From Alphaproteobacteria bacterium (lineage in GTDB: Bacteria > Pseudomonadota > Alphaproteobacteria > SP197), in contig SHVY01000013.1 of NCBI GenBank assembly GCA_009694045.1, forward strand, positions 1 to 62,362: a stretch of 62,362 nucleotides of DNA, written 5' to 3'. The notes under the pieces were generated by a model, which was not told the origin of the DNA, did no database searches, and worked only from the letters and a program-made list of their open reading frames with translations. The position numbers were made by a program, and so were the translations under genes. Below are positions 40,687 to 49,068 of the stretch, in pieces. Every line of letters starts with the position of its first letter. The stretch's first letter is position 1.

Positions 40687-40877
40687 TCCCGCTCGTCCAG
40701 CCACGCCTGCTGGATCGCCTCCAGGATCTTCTCGTTCGATCGGTTGGGATCGTCGGAGAAGCCGGGCAGCGCGCAGACCCAGCGGTGCAGGTCGGTGAAC
40801 CGCAGGTTGACCACGTCGACCTCGGGGTGCCGCTCCTGCAGCGCGATGGCGATATCGTTGATGTCGGTCCAGCCCAT
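40683..40877 (-). CDS. iscX: Fe-S assembly protein IscX
   Basis: The 64-aa acidic protein (MGWTDINDIAIALQERHPEV ... LPGFSDDPNRSNEKILEAIQ) matches IscX/YfhJ in length and motif. It binds IscS and iron and modulates cluster assembly. It is the last ISC gene, 5 bp after fdx. The TAG stop is contributed by repeat A4. The upstream frame that extends it to 139 aa is a shadow of fdx. Confidence 0.93.
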   Translation of the reverse strand: MGWTDINDIAIALQERHPEVDVVNLRFTDLHRWVCALPGFSDDPNRSNEKILEAIQQAWLDERD

Positions 40878-40882
40878 CGCCG

Positions 40883-41215
40883 TCACTTGATCATCATGTT
40901 GCGCGTCGCCGCCGGCAGGGAGACCGTCAGCCCGTCGAGCTCCTCGGTCATCTTGATCTGGCAGCTCAGGCGCGACGTGTGGGTCAGGCCGAAGGCGAGG
41001 TCCAGCATGTCCTCCTCGTCCTCGGTCGGTTCCGACAGACGCTCGTAGTCCTCGGGATCGACGACCACGTGGCAGGTCGAGCAGGCGAGCGAACCTTCGC
41101 ACGCCCCTTCGATCGCGATGCGGTTGCGGTGGGCGATCTCCATGACCGAGAGACCCACCGGCGCGTCCACGTCGTGGAGCGTTCCGTCGGGGTCGATGAA
41201 CGTTATCCTCGGCAT
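40883..41215 (-). CDS. fdx: ISC-type [2Fe-2S] ferredoxin
   Basis: The 110-aa adrenodoxin-type ferredoxin has cluster cysteines C39, C45, C48 and C85 ([18 protein letters not shown] and [10 protein letters not shown]). It supplies electrons for cluster assembly on IscU. The start [16 protein letters not shown] at 41215 is supported by family alignment. It sits between hscA and iscX in the standard ISC order. Confidence 0.95.
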   Translation of the reverse strand: MPRITFIDPDGTLHDVDAPVGLSVMEIAHRNRIAIEGACEGSLACSTCHVVVDPEDYERLSEPTEDEEDMLDLAFGLTHTSRLSCQIKMTEELDGLTVSLPAATRNMMIK

Positions 41216-41268
41216 GGCGTGCTCGTCTCCCCGTCCCAGGGTGCTGGTACAGCGGCCGGTGGCGCCGT

Positions 41269-43146
41269 TCAACCAGAAAGCTTGGCGGCCAGCCGCTCGA
41301 CGGATTGGCCGGTCAAAGCCGCCCCGATTCCCCGATCCATCCGCCGCTCGGCGAACGCGGCGGTCGCCCGGCCCAGCTCCTCGACCGCGAGCGCGATGGC
41401 GTCCCGGTCGGTGCCCGCCGCCGCCCGGCGCAGGGTCTCGGCCCCGTCCTCGATCGCGTGGCGTTCGGCCGCGTCCACGAGGTCGCCATCGGTCTTCAGC
41501 GCGCCCGCGAGCGCCGCTAGGGTCCGATCGGCCTCAACCCGCGCCTCGATCAGCAACCGTTTGATCATGTCCGCGCGTGCGTTGATCATGCTTTCGCGCA
41601 GGAGCCGCTCGATCTCGCCCTCTTCCAGGCCATAGCTCGGCCTCACCGTCACGTCGGCCGCGACGCCCGTGGTCCGCTCGCGCGCGGCGACGGTCAACAG
41701 CCCGTCGGCATCGACCGCGAAGGTCACGCCAATGCGCGCCGCGCCGGCCACCATGGGCGGGATGCCATGCAGCTCGAAGCGAGCGAGGGAGCGACAGCCA
41801 TCGACCGTCTCGCGCTCGCCCTGCACGACGTGGATCGCCATCGCCGTCTGACCGTCTTGATAGGTCGTGAACTCCTGGGCGCGCGCGAGCGGGATCGGCG
41901 CGTTGCGCGGCACGATCGCCTCCACCAGCCCGCCCATGGTCTCGATCCCGAGGGTCAGGGGCGTCACGTCGAGCAGAAGGGTTCCGCCTCCGACCGTCAG
42001 GGCCTCGGCCTGGAGTGCGGCACCGGCCGCCACGACTTCATCCGGATTGATGTCGGCCAGGGGCTCGCGACCGAACAACGCCTGCACCCGGCGGCGCACC
42101 AGAGGCACCCGGGTCGAGCCGCCGACCAGCACCACGCCCTTCACGTCCGCGATCGCGATCCGCGCCTCGGCCAGCACGTCGGCGGTGATGCCGATCGTGC
42201 GCTCGACCAGATCGGCGATCACGACCTCGAAAGCCGCCTGATCGACGGCGTGGTGGGTCATCGCCCCGCCGATCTCGACGCACCAGGTGCCCCGCTCCTG
42301 CCAGGACAGGCACTCCTTCGCCAGGCGAGCGCCGGCCATGGTCAACTTCACTTCGGCCTGGGTGGGTGTTTCGGGACCGCGGATCGCCGCCCGTTCCGCC
42401 AGGAAACGCTGAGCCAGGGCCGCGTCGAAATCGTCACCGCCGAGGGCCGCATCGCCGCCCGTCGCGATGACCCGGAAGACCCCCTTCTCCAGCTTGAGAA
42501 GCGAAACGTCGAACGTGCCGCCACCCAGGTCATAGACCGCGTACAGGCCCTCCGCGCCCTGGTCCAAGCCATAGGCCAGGGCCGCCGCCGTGGGTTCGTT
42601 GATCAGCCGCAGCACATCGAGCCCGGCGAGTTTCGCCGCGTCCTTGGTGGCGGCCCGGGCCGCGTCATCGAAGTAGGCGGGGACCGTGATCACGGCGCGG
42701 TCGACCGTACGGCCGAGCGCGTGTTCCGCCCGCGCCTTGGCGGCGCGCAGGATCTCGGCCGAAATCTCGACCGGCGAATAAGTCCTGCCGGCGACGACGA
42801 TCCGCGCCATGCCGTCGCCCGGCGCCATCGTGTAGGCGGCCGTGCCGCCCATCGTCGCGACGTCCTTGGCGCCCCGGCCCATCAGCCGCTTGATCGATGT
42901 CACCACCAGATCGGCATCGTCGAGGAGCATCCGCCGCGCCGCTTCGCCGACCAGGGGACCGTCCGCGGTGTAGGCGACGACCGATGGGATCAACGCGTGT
43001 CCGTCGGGGTTGCGGATCACGTCGACAGCCCCGCCCTGGGCCACCGCCACCACCGTGTTGGTGGTCCCGAGATCGATGCCCACCGCCCCGCCGCTCGCAT
43101 GCGGCTCGGGCGTCGCTCCGGGTTCGTGGATCTGCAGCAGGCTCAC
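41269..43146 (-). CDS. hscA: Hsp70-type chaperone HscA
   Basis: The 625-aa DnaK-like ATPase dedicated to IscU has phosphate-binding [18 protein letters not shown] (N-terminus), [35 protein letters not shown], and [20 protein letters not shown]. The substrate-binding domain has [17 protein letters not shown]. It recognises the LPPVK motif of IscU with HscB as co-chaperone. The ATG overlaps the hscB stop by 4 bp (ATGA). Confidence 0.96.
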   Translation of the reverse strand: MSLLQIHEPGATPEPHASGGAVGIDLGTTNTVVAVAQGGAVDVIRNPDGHALIPSVVAYTADGPLVGEAARRMLLDDADLVVTSIKRLMGRGAKDVATMGGTAAYTMAPGDGMARIVVAGRTYSPVEISAEILRAAKARAEHALGRTVDRAVITVPAYFDDAARAATKDAAKLAGLDVLRLINEPTAAALAYGLDQGAEGLYAVYDLGGGTFDVSLLKLEKGVFRVIATGGDAALGGDDFDAALAQRFLAERAAIRGPETPTQAEVKLTMAGARLAKECLSWQERGTWCVEIGGAMTHHAVDQAAFEVVIADLVERTIGITADVLAEARIAIADVKGVVLVGGSTRVPLVRRRVQALFGREPLADINPDEVVAAGAALQAEALTVGGGTLLLDVTPLTLGIETMGGLVEAIVPRNAPIPLARAQEFTTYQDGQTAMAIHVVQGERETVDGCRSLARFELHGIPPMVAGAARIGVTFAVDADGLLTVAARERTTGVAADVTVRPSYGLEEGEIERLLRESMINARADMIKRLLIEARVEADRTLAALAGALKTDGDLVDAAERHAIEDGAETLRRAAAGTDRDAIALAVEELGRATAAFAERRMDRGIGAALTGQSVERLAAKLSG

Positions 43147-43769
43147 GTGCGGATGGCTCCGAACGCGAGGCTCCGCCGCCGCGCCTCATCGTCAAGCTTG
43201 GCGAGGTAGCGCAGGCGGCGGGTGGCACGGGCGGCACCGGTCCAATCCGGCGCCGCGATCCGAGCCGACAGGTCCGCGCGACAGGCGTCCGCCAGGCGGG
43301 CGGTCGCGGCCATCAGCGTGGCCACGTCCGCGGGCGAACCGGCATCGGCCAGGGCCTCGCGCGATTCCAACGCTTCCGCCAACAGCTCCGGATCATCGAT
43401 CGTCTCGCCGTGCCGGTCGACGCCATGTCCGGCGAGCTCGAGCAGATATTCGGCCCGCGACAGGGGATCGCGCAGCACCTCGAACGCCTCGTTCAACGCC
43501 ATGCTCTGCTCGGCCGAGTAGCGTCGCTCCTGCGCCCGGCGCGTGACGAACCGGTCGGGATGCAGGTCCTGCTGGCGATCGACGTAGGCGCGCTCGATGA
43601 CGGCATCGTCCAGATCGAACCCGGGGCGCAGCCCCAGCCGCGCGAAATGATCGATCGCGGCCAGGGGCTGAACGGCGCGGCAGGTGGCGCAGAACGCCAA
43701 CTCTCGCGCTACCCTTGCAGCGCAGGACCAGCACGCCGAGGCACGCCCGCTGGCGTCGATTGCGTTCAC
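43143..43769 (-). CDS. hscB: Co-chaperone HscB with N-terminal zinc-finger-like CxxC pair
   Basis: The 208-aa J-protein has the HPD motif in QQDLHPDRFVTRRAQERRY and the C-terminal IscU-binding helical bundle (LNEAFEVLRDPLSRAEYLLE...). The N-terminal 35 residues add CWSC and CATC, forming a C-x2-C-x10-C-x2-C pair like the rubredoxin-like zinc site of eukaryotic HSC20; E. coli HscB lacks this. The start is GTG at 43769. It is located 39 bp after iscA and overlaps hscA. Confidence 0.93.
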   Translation of the reverse strand: MNAIDASGRASACWSCAARVARELAFCATCRAVQPLAAIDHFARLGLRPGFDLDDAVIERAYVDRQQDLHPDRFVTRRAQERRYSAEQSMALNEAFEVLRDPLSRAEYLLELAGHGVDRHGETIDDPELLAEALESREALADAGSPADVATLMAATARLADACRADLSARIAAPDWTGAARATRRLRYLAKLDDEARRRSLAFGAIRT

Positions 43770-43808
43770 GCTCGCGTCATCCCGAGCCCAGGGTTGCGCC
43801 CGCGCCGA

Positions 43809-44144
43809 TCAGACGCGGAACGATTCGCCGCAGCCGCATCGGCCCTTTTCGTTGGGGTTGATGAACTTGAAGCCGGTCTGCAACTTCTCGTCGACGAAAT
43901 CCATCTCGGTGCCGAGCAGGAACATGACCGCCTTGGGGTCGATCAGGACGGTCACGCCCTTCTCTTCGACGATCTCGTCGAACTGGTTCCTCGCGTCGGC
44001 GAACTCCAGCGTGTAGGACAGGCCCGAGCAGCCCCGCGTGCGGACTCCCACGCGGATGCCGACCGACGGCTTGTCGCGACTCGCGAGCAGTTCGCGAACC
44101 CGTTCCGCCGCCGCGTCGGAAATGCTGATGACCGCGCCTGCCAT
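43809..44144 (-). CDS. iscA: A-type Fe-S carrier IscA
   Basis: The 111-aa protein has the three conserved cysteines of A-type carriers: C39 (RTRGCSGLSY) and C103-G-C105 (EKGRCGCGESF). It carries or stores Fe-S clusters or iron between IscU and targets. The length is usual. It is in the iscU-iscA-hscB order. Confidence 0.96.
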   Translation of the reverse strand: MAGAVISISDAAAERVRELLASRDKPSVGIRVGVRTRGCSGLSYTLEFADARNQFDEIVEEKGVTVLIDPKAVMFLLGTEMDFVDEKLQTGFKFINPNEKGRCGCGESFRV

Positions 44145-44153
44145 GGGACTGAC

Positions 44154-44558
44154 CTACGATGCCTTCTTGGTGGTGTCGAGAGCGGCCTTCGCGCGGTAGT
44201 CGGCGATCGCCGCCTTGATCGCGTCCTCGGCCAGGACCGAGCAGTGGATCTTCACCGGCGGCAGGGCCAGATGCTGGGCGATCTGTGTGTTCTTCATGGT
44301 TTCGGCCTCGTCGAGCGTCTTGCCCTTCACCCACTCGGTGACGAGCGAGCTCGATGCGATGGCCGAGCCGCAGCCGAACGTCTTGAACCGCGCGTCCTCG
44401 ATGACGCCCTGGGCGTTGACCTTGATCTGCAGCTTCATCACGTCGCCGCAGGCCGGAGCCCCGACCAGGCCGGTCCCGACGCTCGGGTCGCTCTTGTCCA
44501 TGGTCCCGACGTTGCGGGGGTTCTCGTAATGGTCCAGGACCTTGTCGTTGTACGCCAT
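44154..44558 (-). CDS. iscU: Fe-S scaffold IscU
   Basis: The 134-aa scaffold has the three cluster cysteines C37 (GAPACGD, with Asp39), C63 (FGCGS) and C106, and the HscA recognition motif LPPVKIHCS. The start MAYNDKVLDHYENPRNVG at 44558 is the family start; a longer upstream frame is a shadow. It lies 26 bp after iscS. A GGGAG site precedes the ATG. Confidence 0.97.
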   Translation of the reverse strand: MAYNDKVLDHYENPRNVGTMDKSDPSVGTGLVGAPACGDVMKLQIKVNAQGVIEDARFKTFGCGSAIASSSLVTEWVKGKTLDEAETMKNTQIAQHLALPPVKIHCSVLAEDAIKAAIADYRAKAALDTTKKAS

Positions 44559-44584
44559 GCTGGTACTCCCTTGCGTCCTAGAAT

Positions 44585-45844
44585 TCAGTGTCCGGCCCAT
44601 TGGATCGACTTCAGATCGACCCCTTCCTGGACCATTTCCCACAACGGGCTCATCTCGCGCAACCGTCCCACGTGCTTGAGGACGGTCTCGATGGCGAAGT
44701 CCACCTCCGATTCCGTGGTGAAGCGCCCGATGCCGAAGCGGATCGAGGTGTGGGCCATCTCTTCCTCCACCCCCAACGCGCGCAGCACGTAGGAGGGTTC
44801 GAGCGACGCCGACGTGCACGCCGATCCCGACGACACGGCGATATCCTTGATCGCCATGAGGAGGGATTCGCCCTCGACGTAGGCGAAGCTCAGGTTCAGG
44901 TTTCCGGGAATGCGCTGGTCCGGGTCGCCGTTCAGGAACACGTCCGGGATCGCGCCGACGATGCCGTCGTACAGCCGCTTGCTCAGCCGCCGCAGCCGCT
45001 CGTTGTCCGTCACCATCTCCGCCGCGGCGATGCGACAAGCCTCGCCCAGCCCGACGCAGAGCGGCGTCGGCAGGGTGCCCGAGCGCATGCCGCGCTCCTG
45101 GCCGCCGCCGTCGATCATCGCCTTGAGACGCACTCGCGGCTTGCGCCGGACGTACAGCGCGCCGATGCCCTTGGGGCCGTAGATCTTGTGGCCCGAGATG
45201 CTCATCAGGTCGATCTTCATGGCCTCGACGTCGAGCGGGATCTTACCGACCGCCTGGGCCGCGTCGGTGTGGAAGAAGGCGCCGCGTTCGCGGCAGATCT
45301 GCCCGATCTCGGCGATCGGCTGGATGACGCCGATCTCGTTGTTCACCGCCATGATCGAGACGATGAGGGTGCGCTCGGTCATCGCCGCCTTCAGCTCCTC
45401 GAGATCGACCAGCCCATTGGGCTTGACCGGCAGGTAGGTGACGCGCATGCCCTCCTGCTCCAGGTGCCGGGCGGTGTCGAGCACGCACTTGTGTTCGGTC
45501 TTCACGGTGATGATGTGGTCCTTGCGGTCGCGGTAGAACGCGGCCACGCCCTTCAGCGCCAGGTTGTTCGATTCGGTCGCGCCCGAGGTGATGATCACGT
45601 CCTTCTCGTTGGCGCCGATCAGGCTCGCGATCTGGCCGCGCGCCGTCTCCACCGCCTGCTCCGCCTCCCAGCCGAAGCTGTGGCTGCGCGAATGGGGGTT
45701 GCCGAACTTCTCGGTGAAGTACGGCAGCATCGCCTGCACGACCCGCGGATCGCAGGGCGTCGTCGCCTGATAATCCATGTAGATCGGCAGGCGGATATTC
45801 CGCTGCGCCGTCTCGCCGTTGGTTCCGTTCCCTGACATCGCCAT
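44585..45844 (-). CDS. iscS: Cysteine desulfurase IscS
   Basis: The 419-aa PLP enzyme mobilises sulphur from cysteine for Fe-S clusters and MnmA thiolation. The PLP lysine is in [18 protein letters not shown], the catalytic cysteine loop is [20 protein letters not shown], and [14 protein letters not shown] opens the fold. It ends SIQWAGH, a canonical IscS C-terminus that binds IscU. It is the second desulfurase in the operon, 6 bp after the first. Confidence 0.97.
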   Translation of the reverse strand: MAMSGNGTNGETAQRNIRLPIYMDYQATTPCDPRVVQAMLPYFTEKFGNPHSRSHSFGWEAEQAVETARGQIASLIGANEKDVIITSGATESNNLALKGVAAFYRDRKDHIITVKTEHKCVLDTARHLEQEGMRVTYLPVKPNGLVDLEELKAAMTERTLIVSIMAVNNEIGVIQPIAEIGQICRERGAFFHTDAAQAVGKIPLDVEAMKIDLMSISGHKIYGPKGIGALYVRRKPRVRLKAMIDGGGQERGMRSGTLPTPLCVGLGEACRIAAAEMVTDNERLRRLSKRLYDGIVGAIPDVFLNGDPDQRIPGNLNLSFAYVEGESLLMAIKDIAVSSGSACTSASLEPSYVLRALGVEEEMAHTSIRFGIGRFTTESEVDFAIETVLKHVGRLREMSPLWEMVQEGVDLKSIQWAGH

Positions 45845-45850
45845 CCTCTG

Positions 45851-46930
45851 CTACGCTGCCGCTCTTGCGTGACCGAGCCGAGCGTAGAGGCTCGCCCAGG
45901 CCGCCGTGAAGGCCCCGATATCGTCTTCGGTCGTGTCCCAGCCGAGGCTGATCCGGACCGCCGTCGCCGCCTCGCACGGATCGACCCCCATCGCCGCGAG
46001 CACGTGCGACGGTCCGACCTTGCCGGACGAACAGGCCGCGCCGGAACTGATCGCGAACCCCGCCAAGTCGAACGCGATGACTTGGGTCTCGGCCGCCACG
46101 CCCGGCATCGTCACGCACGTCGTGTTCGGCAACCGTGGCGCATCCCGCCCCAGCACCCGCGCGGCTGGCGCCATGTCCGTGATCGCCGCTTCAAGCCGAT
46201 CGCGCAGGGCCGCGATGCGTGCCCGATCGTCGATCTCGTGGCGTGCGAGGGTGGCGGCGATCCCGAACCCGGCAATCAAGGCCACCGGCTCGGTTCCGGC
46301 GCGCCGCCCCCGTTCCTGCCCGCCGCCGCGCATCTCGGGCGCAAGGTCTCCCACCCGCGGTCCGGCCACCAGGGCACCCACGCCCTGCGGCCCTCCCAGC
46401 TTGTGGGCGGAAAGCGTCAGCAGATCGATGCCGAGCTCGCCCATGTCGATCGGCAGCCGGCCCGCCATCTGCACCGCATCGCAATGGTACAGCCCGCCAT
46501 GGGCCCGAACCGTCGCCGCGATGTCGCGGATCGGCTGCACGGTCCCCACCTCGTTGTTGGCCGCCATCACCGAGACCAGCGCCGGTCCGTCCACGGCCTC
46601 GAGGCGAACGATGCCATCCTCGTCGCACGGCAGGATTTCCAGGTCCGGCACCGCGCGCAGGACCGATGGATGCTCGATCGCGCTCGCCAACCGCCGGCGC
46701 ATCCCGGTGCCGCGCAAGGCCAGATTATTCGCCTCGGTGCCGCCGCTGGTGAACACCACGTCCCCTGCTCGCGCGCCGACCAGCGCCGCGACCCGCTCCC
46801 TCGCGTCCTCGATCGCCGCCCGCGCGGCGCGGCCGATCCCGTGCACCGAAGAAGCGTTGCCGCCGATCGCCATGGCCGCCGCCACCGCCGGCTTCAGCGG
46901 GGCGCCCGCGTTGTGATCGAGGTTGCGCAT
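45851..46930 (-). CDS. Second cysteine desulfurase (NifS/IscS-like)
   Basis: The 359-aa paralogue of IscS is shorter and more divergent. It has the N-terminal NLDHNAGAPLKPAVAAAMA, PLP lysine in LSAHKLGGPQGVGALVAG and catalytic Cys in AISSGAACSSGKVGPSHVLA. The two desulfurases in tandem (this one directly after iscR) are common in alphaproteobacterial ISC operons; the role of the first is not settled. It lies 8 bp after iscR. The ATG at 46930 opens the aligned region; the longer frame is a shadow of iscR. Confidence 0.94.
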   Translation of the reverse strand: MRNLDHNAGAPLKPAVAAAMAIGGNASSVHGIGRAARAAIEDARERVAALVGARAGDVVFTSGGTEANNLALRGTGMRRRLASAIEHPSVLRAVPDLEILPCDEDGIVRLEAVDGPALVSVMAANNEVGTVQPIRDIAATVRAHGGLYHCDAVQMAGRLPIDMGELGIDLLTLSAHKLGGPQGVGALVAGPRVGDLAPEMRGGGQERGRRAGTEPVALIAGFGIAATLARHEIDDRARIAALRDRLEAAITDMAPAARVLGRDAPRLPNTTCVTMPGVAAETQVIAFDLAGFAISSGAACSSGKVGPSHVLAAMGVDPCEAATAVRISLGWDTTEDDIGAFTAAWASLYARLGHARAAA

Positions 46931-46938
46931 GAGATCCC

Positions 46939-47427
46939 TTACTGCGCCGCCAGCGGAGTGCTCGAGGCGCCAGGATCGTTCGTGTAGGCCCAGAATTTGG
47001 ACCGCACCTGCCGGGTACAGACGTCCTCCAGGGACACCGAGCTCAGGTACAGGCGGATCTGGTGGCCCAGTTCCTCCCACAGGTCGTGGGTCAGACAGCG
47101 TTCGTTCTTGCCCAGGCAACCGCGCGGCGACCCGTCCTTGCAGCGCGTGGCCTTGATCGGCTCGTCCACCGCCAGCACCACGTCCGCCACCCGGATCTGC
47201 GCCGCCGGCCGGGACAGGAGATATCCGCCGCCGGGCCCGCGTACGCTCTTCACCAGCCCGCCCCGGCGCAGCCGCCCGAAGAGCTGCTCGAGGTACGACA
47301 GGGAAATCTCCTGACGCTCGGCGATATCCGCGAGAGGGATCGGTCGCGTGTTGGACATCGTCCGCGTGGTGTGCGCGAGATCGACCATCGCCATCACCGC
47401 GTAGCGCCCCTTGCTGGACAGCTTCAT
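46939..47427 (-). CDS. iscR: Rrf2-family Fe-S regulator IscR
   Basis: The 162-aa Rrf2 protein starts MKLSSKGRYAVMAMVDLA (ATG at 47427 with GAGG eight bases upstream; two ATGs just before are less likely). The wHTH runs to about residue 70 (LADIAERQEISLSYLEQLFG, VRGPGGGYLLSR). The [2Fe-2S] ligands C96, C104, C111 and His114 fit the C-x7-C-x6-C-x2-H spacing. It represses or activates ISC genes according to cluster status. An IscR-type box lies upstream of cysE, the first gene of the operon, so autoregulation would act there. Confidence 0.95.
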   Translation of the reverse strand: MKLSSKGRYAVMAMVDLAHTTRTMSNTRPIPLADIAERQEISLSYLEQLFGRLRRGGLVKSVRGPGGGYLLSRPAAQIRVADVVLAVDEPIKATRCKDGSPRGCLGKNERCLTHDLWEELGHQIRLYLSSVSLEDVCTRQVRSKFWAYTNDPGASSTPLAAQ

Positions 47428-47469
47428 GACCATCACCTCGTTTCGCTTCTCGTACCGCTCACGCGCCCG

Positions 47470-48198
47470 CTAACAACGACCTTGCCGCTTCTCGTCGGCG
47501 CCCTCGCGCCCCAGCCCATCGACCTGCGGCGCCGCGTCGGCAAGGGACGATTCCAAGCTGGCGACGCGAGCCGTGAGGGTCGCCAGCTGCTCGGACATGG
47601 CGGCAAGGGCCGCGGTCAGAGGGTCCGGGGTTTCCGCGGCGGGGGTTCCGTAGGCCGCGAACGGCTCGGGCCGTGTCGTTTCCTCGCTCGGCTGCGACAC
47701 CCGGGCCGGGATGCCGACCACCACGACCTTCGGCGCGACATCGCGCAAGACCACGGCGTTGGAGCCAACCTTGCCCCCCTCGCCGACGGTGACCGGCCCC
47801 AGGATCTTCGCGCCGGCACCCACCACCACGTCGTTCTGCAGCGTCGGATGCCGCTTGCCCTGTTTCCACGTCGTCCCACCCAGGGTAACGCCGTGATAAA
47901 GCGTCACATCGTCGCCAATTTCCGCGGTCTCGCCGATGACGATGCCCATGCCGTGATCGATGAACAGCCGCCGCCCGATCGTCGCTCCGGGGTGGATCTC
48001 GATCCCGGTGAGAAACCGACCGATATGGGCGAGGAAACGCGCCGCCAGGAGCCAACCCAGGCGATACAGGCGATGGCTGACGCGGTGCACCAGCAGGGCA
48101 TGGAACCCCGGGTAGCAAAGAACGACCTCAAGCCGCGAACGGAGGGCCGGATCGCGGCGGAAATACGAGTCGATCTCGTCCAGCAAGGCCTTGAACAT
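47470..48198 (-). CDS. cysE: Serine O-acetyltransferase CysE
   Basis: The 242-aa enzyme makes O-acetylserine, the precursor of cysteine. It has the left-handed hexapeptide helix ([60 protein letters not shown]) with catalytic His in DHGMG. The C-terminal 60 residues after VVVGIPARV are non-repetitive with a heptad-like [20 protein letters not shown] stretch. Its position as first gene of the isc operon, 42 bp before iscR and directly downstream of the IscR box, links cysteine supply to Fe-S demand. Confidence 0.95.
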   Translation of the reverse strand: MFKALLDEIDSYFRRDPALRSRLEVVLCYPGFHALLVHRVSHRLYRLGWLLAARFLAHIGRFLTGIEIHPGATIGRRLFIDHGMGIVIGETAEIGDDVTLYHGVTLGGTTWKQGKRHPTLQNDVVVGAGAKILGPVTVGEGGKVGSNAVVLRDVAPKVVVVGIPARVSQPSEETTRPEPFAAYGTPAAETPDPLTAALAAMSEQLATLTARVASLESSLADAAPQVDGLGREGADEKRQGRC

Positions 48199-48255
48199 CG
48201 CTTGCCCCGGTCTCTAGTATGGCGCCGCCACGGTGGGTTCGGCTGTGCCATGGAG

Positions 48256-48284
48256 TATATAGATTTCCCGACTTAGGCAGTCAA
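48256..48284 (-). promoter_or_regulatory. Sigma70-like promoter of the cysE-isc operon
   Basis: On the minus strand TTGACT (48284-48279) and TATATA (48261-48256) are separated by exactly 17 bases. The predicted start of transcription is near 48249, about 50 bases before the cysE ATG at 48198. Both hexamers are near consensus in a strongly GC-rich genome. Confidence 0.8.
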
Positions 48285-48288
48285 GTAT
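48264..48288 (-). promoter_or_regulatory. Type-1 IscR-binding box overlapping the -35
   Basis: The plus strand reads CCC-GACT-TAGGC-AGTC-AAGTAT, matching the core of the type-1 IscR consensus (YYGACT-R-www-Y-AGTC-RRSTAT): GACT and AGTC are spaced by 5 and the right arm AAGTAT is exact. The left arm ATA is replaced by TTT. The AGTC arm coincides with the -35 element TTGACT, so holo-IscR bound here would block the promoter, as at E. coli iscR. Confidence 0.8.
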
Positions 48289-48369
48289 GCGCCCGCAGTT
48301 TTCTTTCGCGCCCCGCGCGAATGACCCTATTTTTTTGTCGGATGAAGTCCGACGCGAAGCAGCAAGCTC

Positions 48370-49026
48370 ATGCCGGAGGTAATTTTCGGCGGGCCCGAAG
48401 GGCGGCTCGAGGGCCGCTATCGCCACGGCGCGGCGCAGAATGCGCCGCTCGCCCTGGTCTTGCACCCTCACCCCCGCCACGGCGGTACCATGAACAACAA
48501 GGTGGTCTACCACTTGTTCCAGTGCTTCAACCGCGCGGGCTTTTCCGTTTTACGCTTTAATTTCCGGAGTGTAGGTCGAAGCCAGGGAACCTACGACGGC
48601 GGCGTCGGCGAAATCGCCGATGCCACGGCCGCCTTCGATTGGCTGCAGTCCCACAATCCCAACGCCGCCGGCTGCTGGATCAGCGGCTTCTCGTTCGGCG
48701 CCTGGATCGCCATGCAGGTGCTGATGCGCCGGCCCGAGATCGACGGCTTCGTTTGCGTCGCACCACCGGTCGGCCTCTACGATTTTGCCTTTCTCGAACC
48801 CTGTCCATCGTCGGGGATCGTCATTCACGGTGGCAGCGACGAGTTGGTGCCCGACGCCGACATGCACAAGCTGCGCGAGCGCCTGAAGCGCCAGAAGGCG
48901 ATCACGGTGGATTACAAGGTGATCCCCCACGCGAGCCACTTCTTCGAAGAGCACGGCGACGAGTTCGCGGCCACGGTGGACGCCTACCTCAACAAGCGGA
49001 TCCGGACGTACACCCTGCACAACTAG
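48370..49026 (+). CDS. Alpha/beta hydrolase (COG2945-like)
   Basis: The 218-aa hydrolase has the nucleophile elbow GFSFGAWIAMQV, an oxyanion region LVLHPHPRHGGTMNNKVV, the acid in IHGGSDELVPDA and the His in IPHASHFFEEH. It resembles the small hydrolases often encoded beside ISC operons in alphaproteobacteria; the substrate is unknown. It is divergent from cysE. Its TAG stop (49024-49026) lies inside repeat D. Confidence 0.88.
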   Translation: MPEVIFGGPEGRLEGRYRHGAAQNAPLALVLHPHPRHGGTMNNKVVYHLFQCFNRAGFSVLRFNFRSVGRSQGTYDGGVGEIADATAAFDWLQSHNPNAAGCWISGFSFGAWIAMQVLMRRPEIDGFVCVAPPVGLYDFAFLEPCPSSGIVIHGGSDELVPDADMHKLRERLKRQKAITVDYKVIPHASHFFEEHGDEFAATVDAYLNKRIRTYTLHN

Positions 49027-49068
49027 GGCGGTTTCAACAAAAAAAAGGAGTCATTGAGTCCGCCCTAG
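49023..49068. repeat. Short CTAG-ended inverted repeat D
   Basis: CTAGGGCGG (49023-49031) and CCGCCCTAG (49060-49068) are perfect inverted termini around 28 bases that include a run of nine A (49040-ish). It lies between the convergent hydrolase and anmK genes and supplies TAG stops to both: 49024-49026 for the hydrolase and 49067-49065 for anmK. On the minus strand the A-run reads as a T-run, so the structure may also terminate transcription. Confidence 0.88.
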
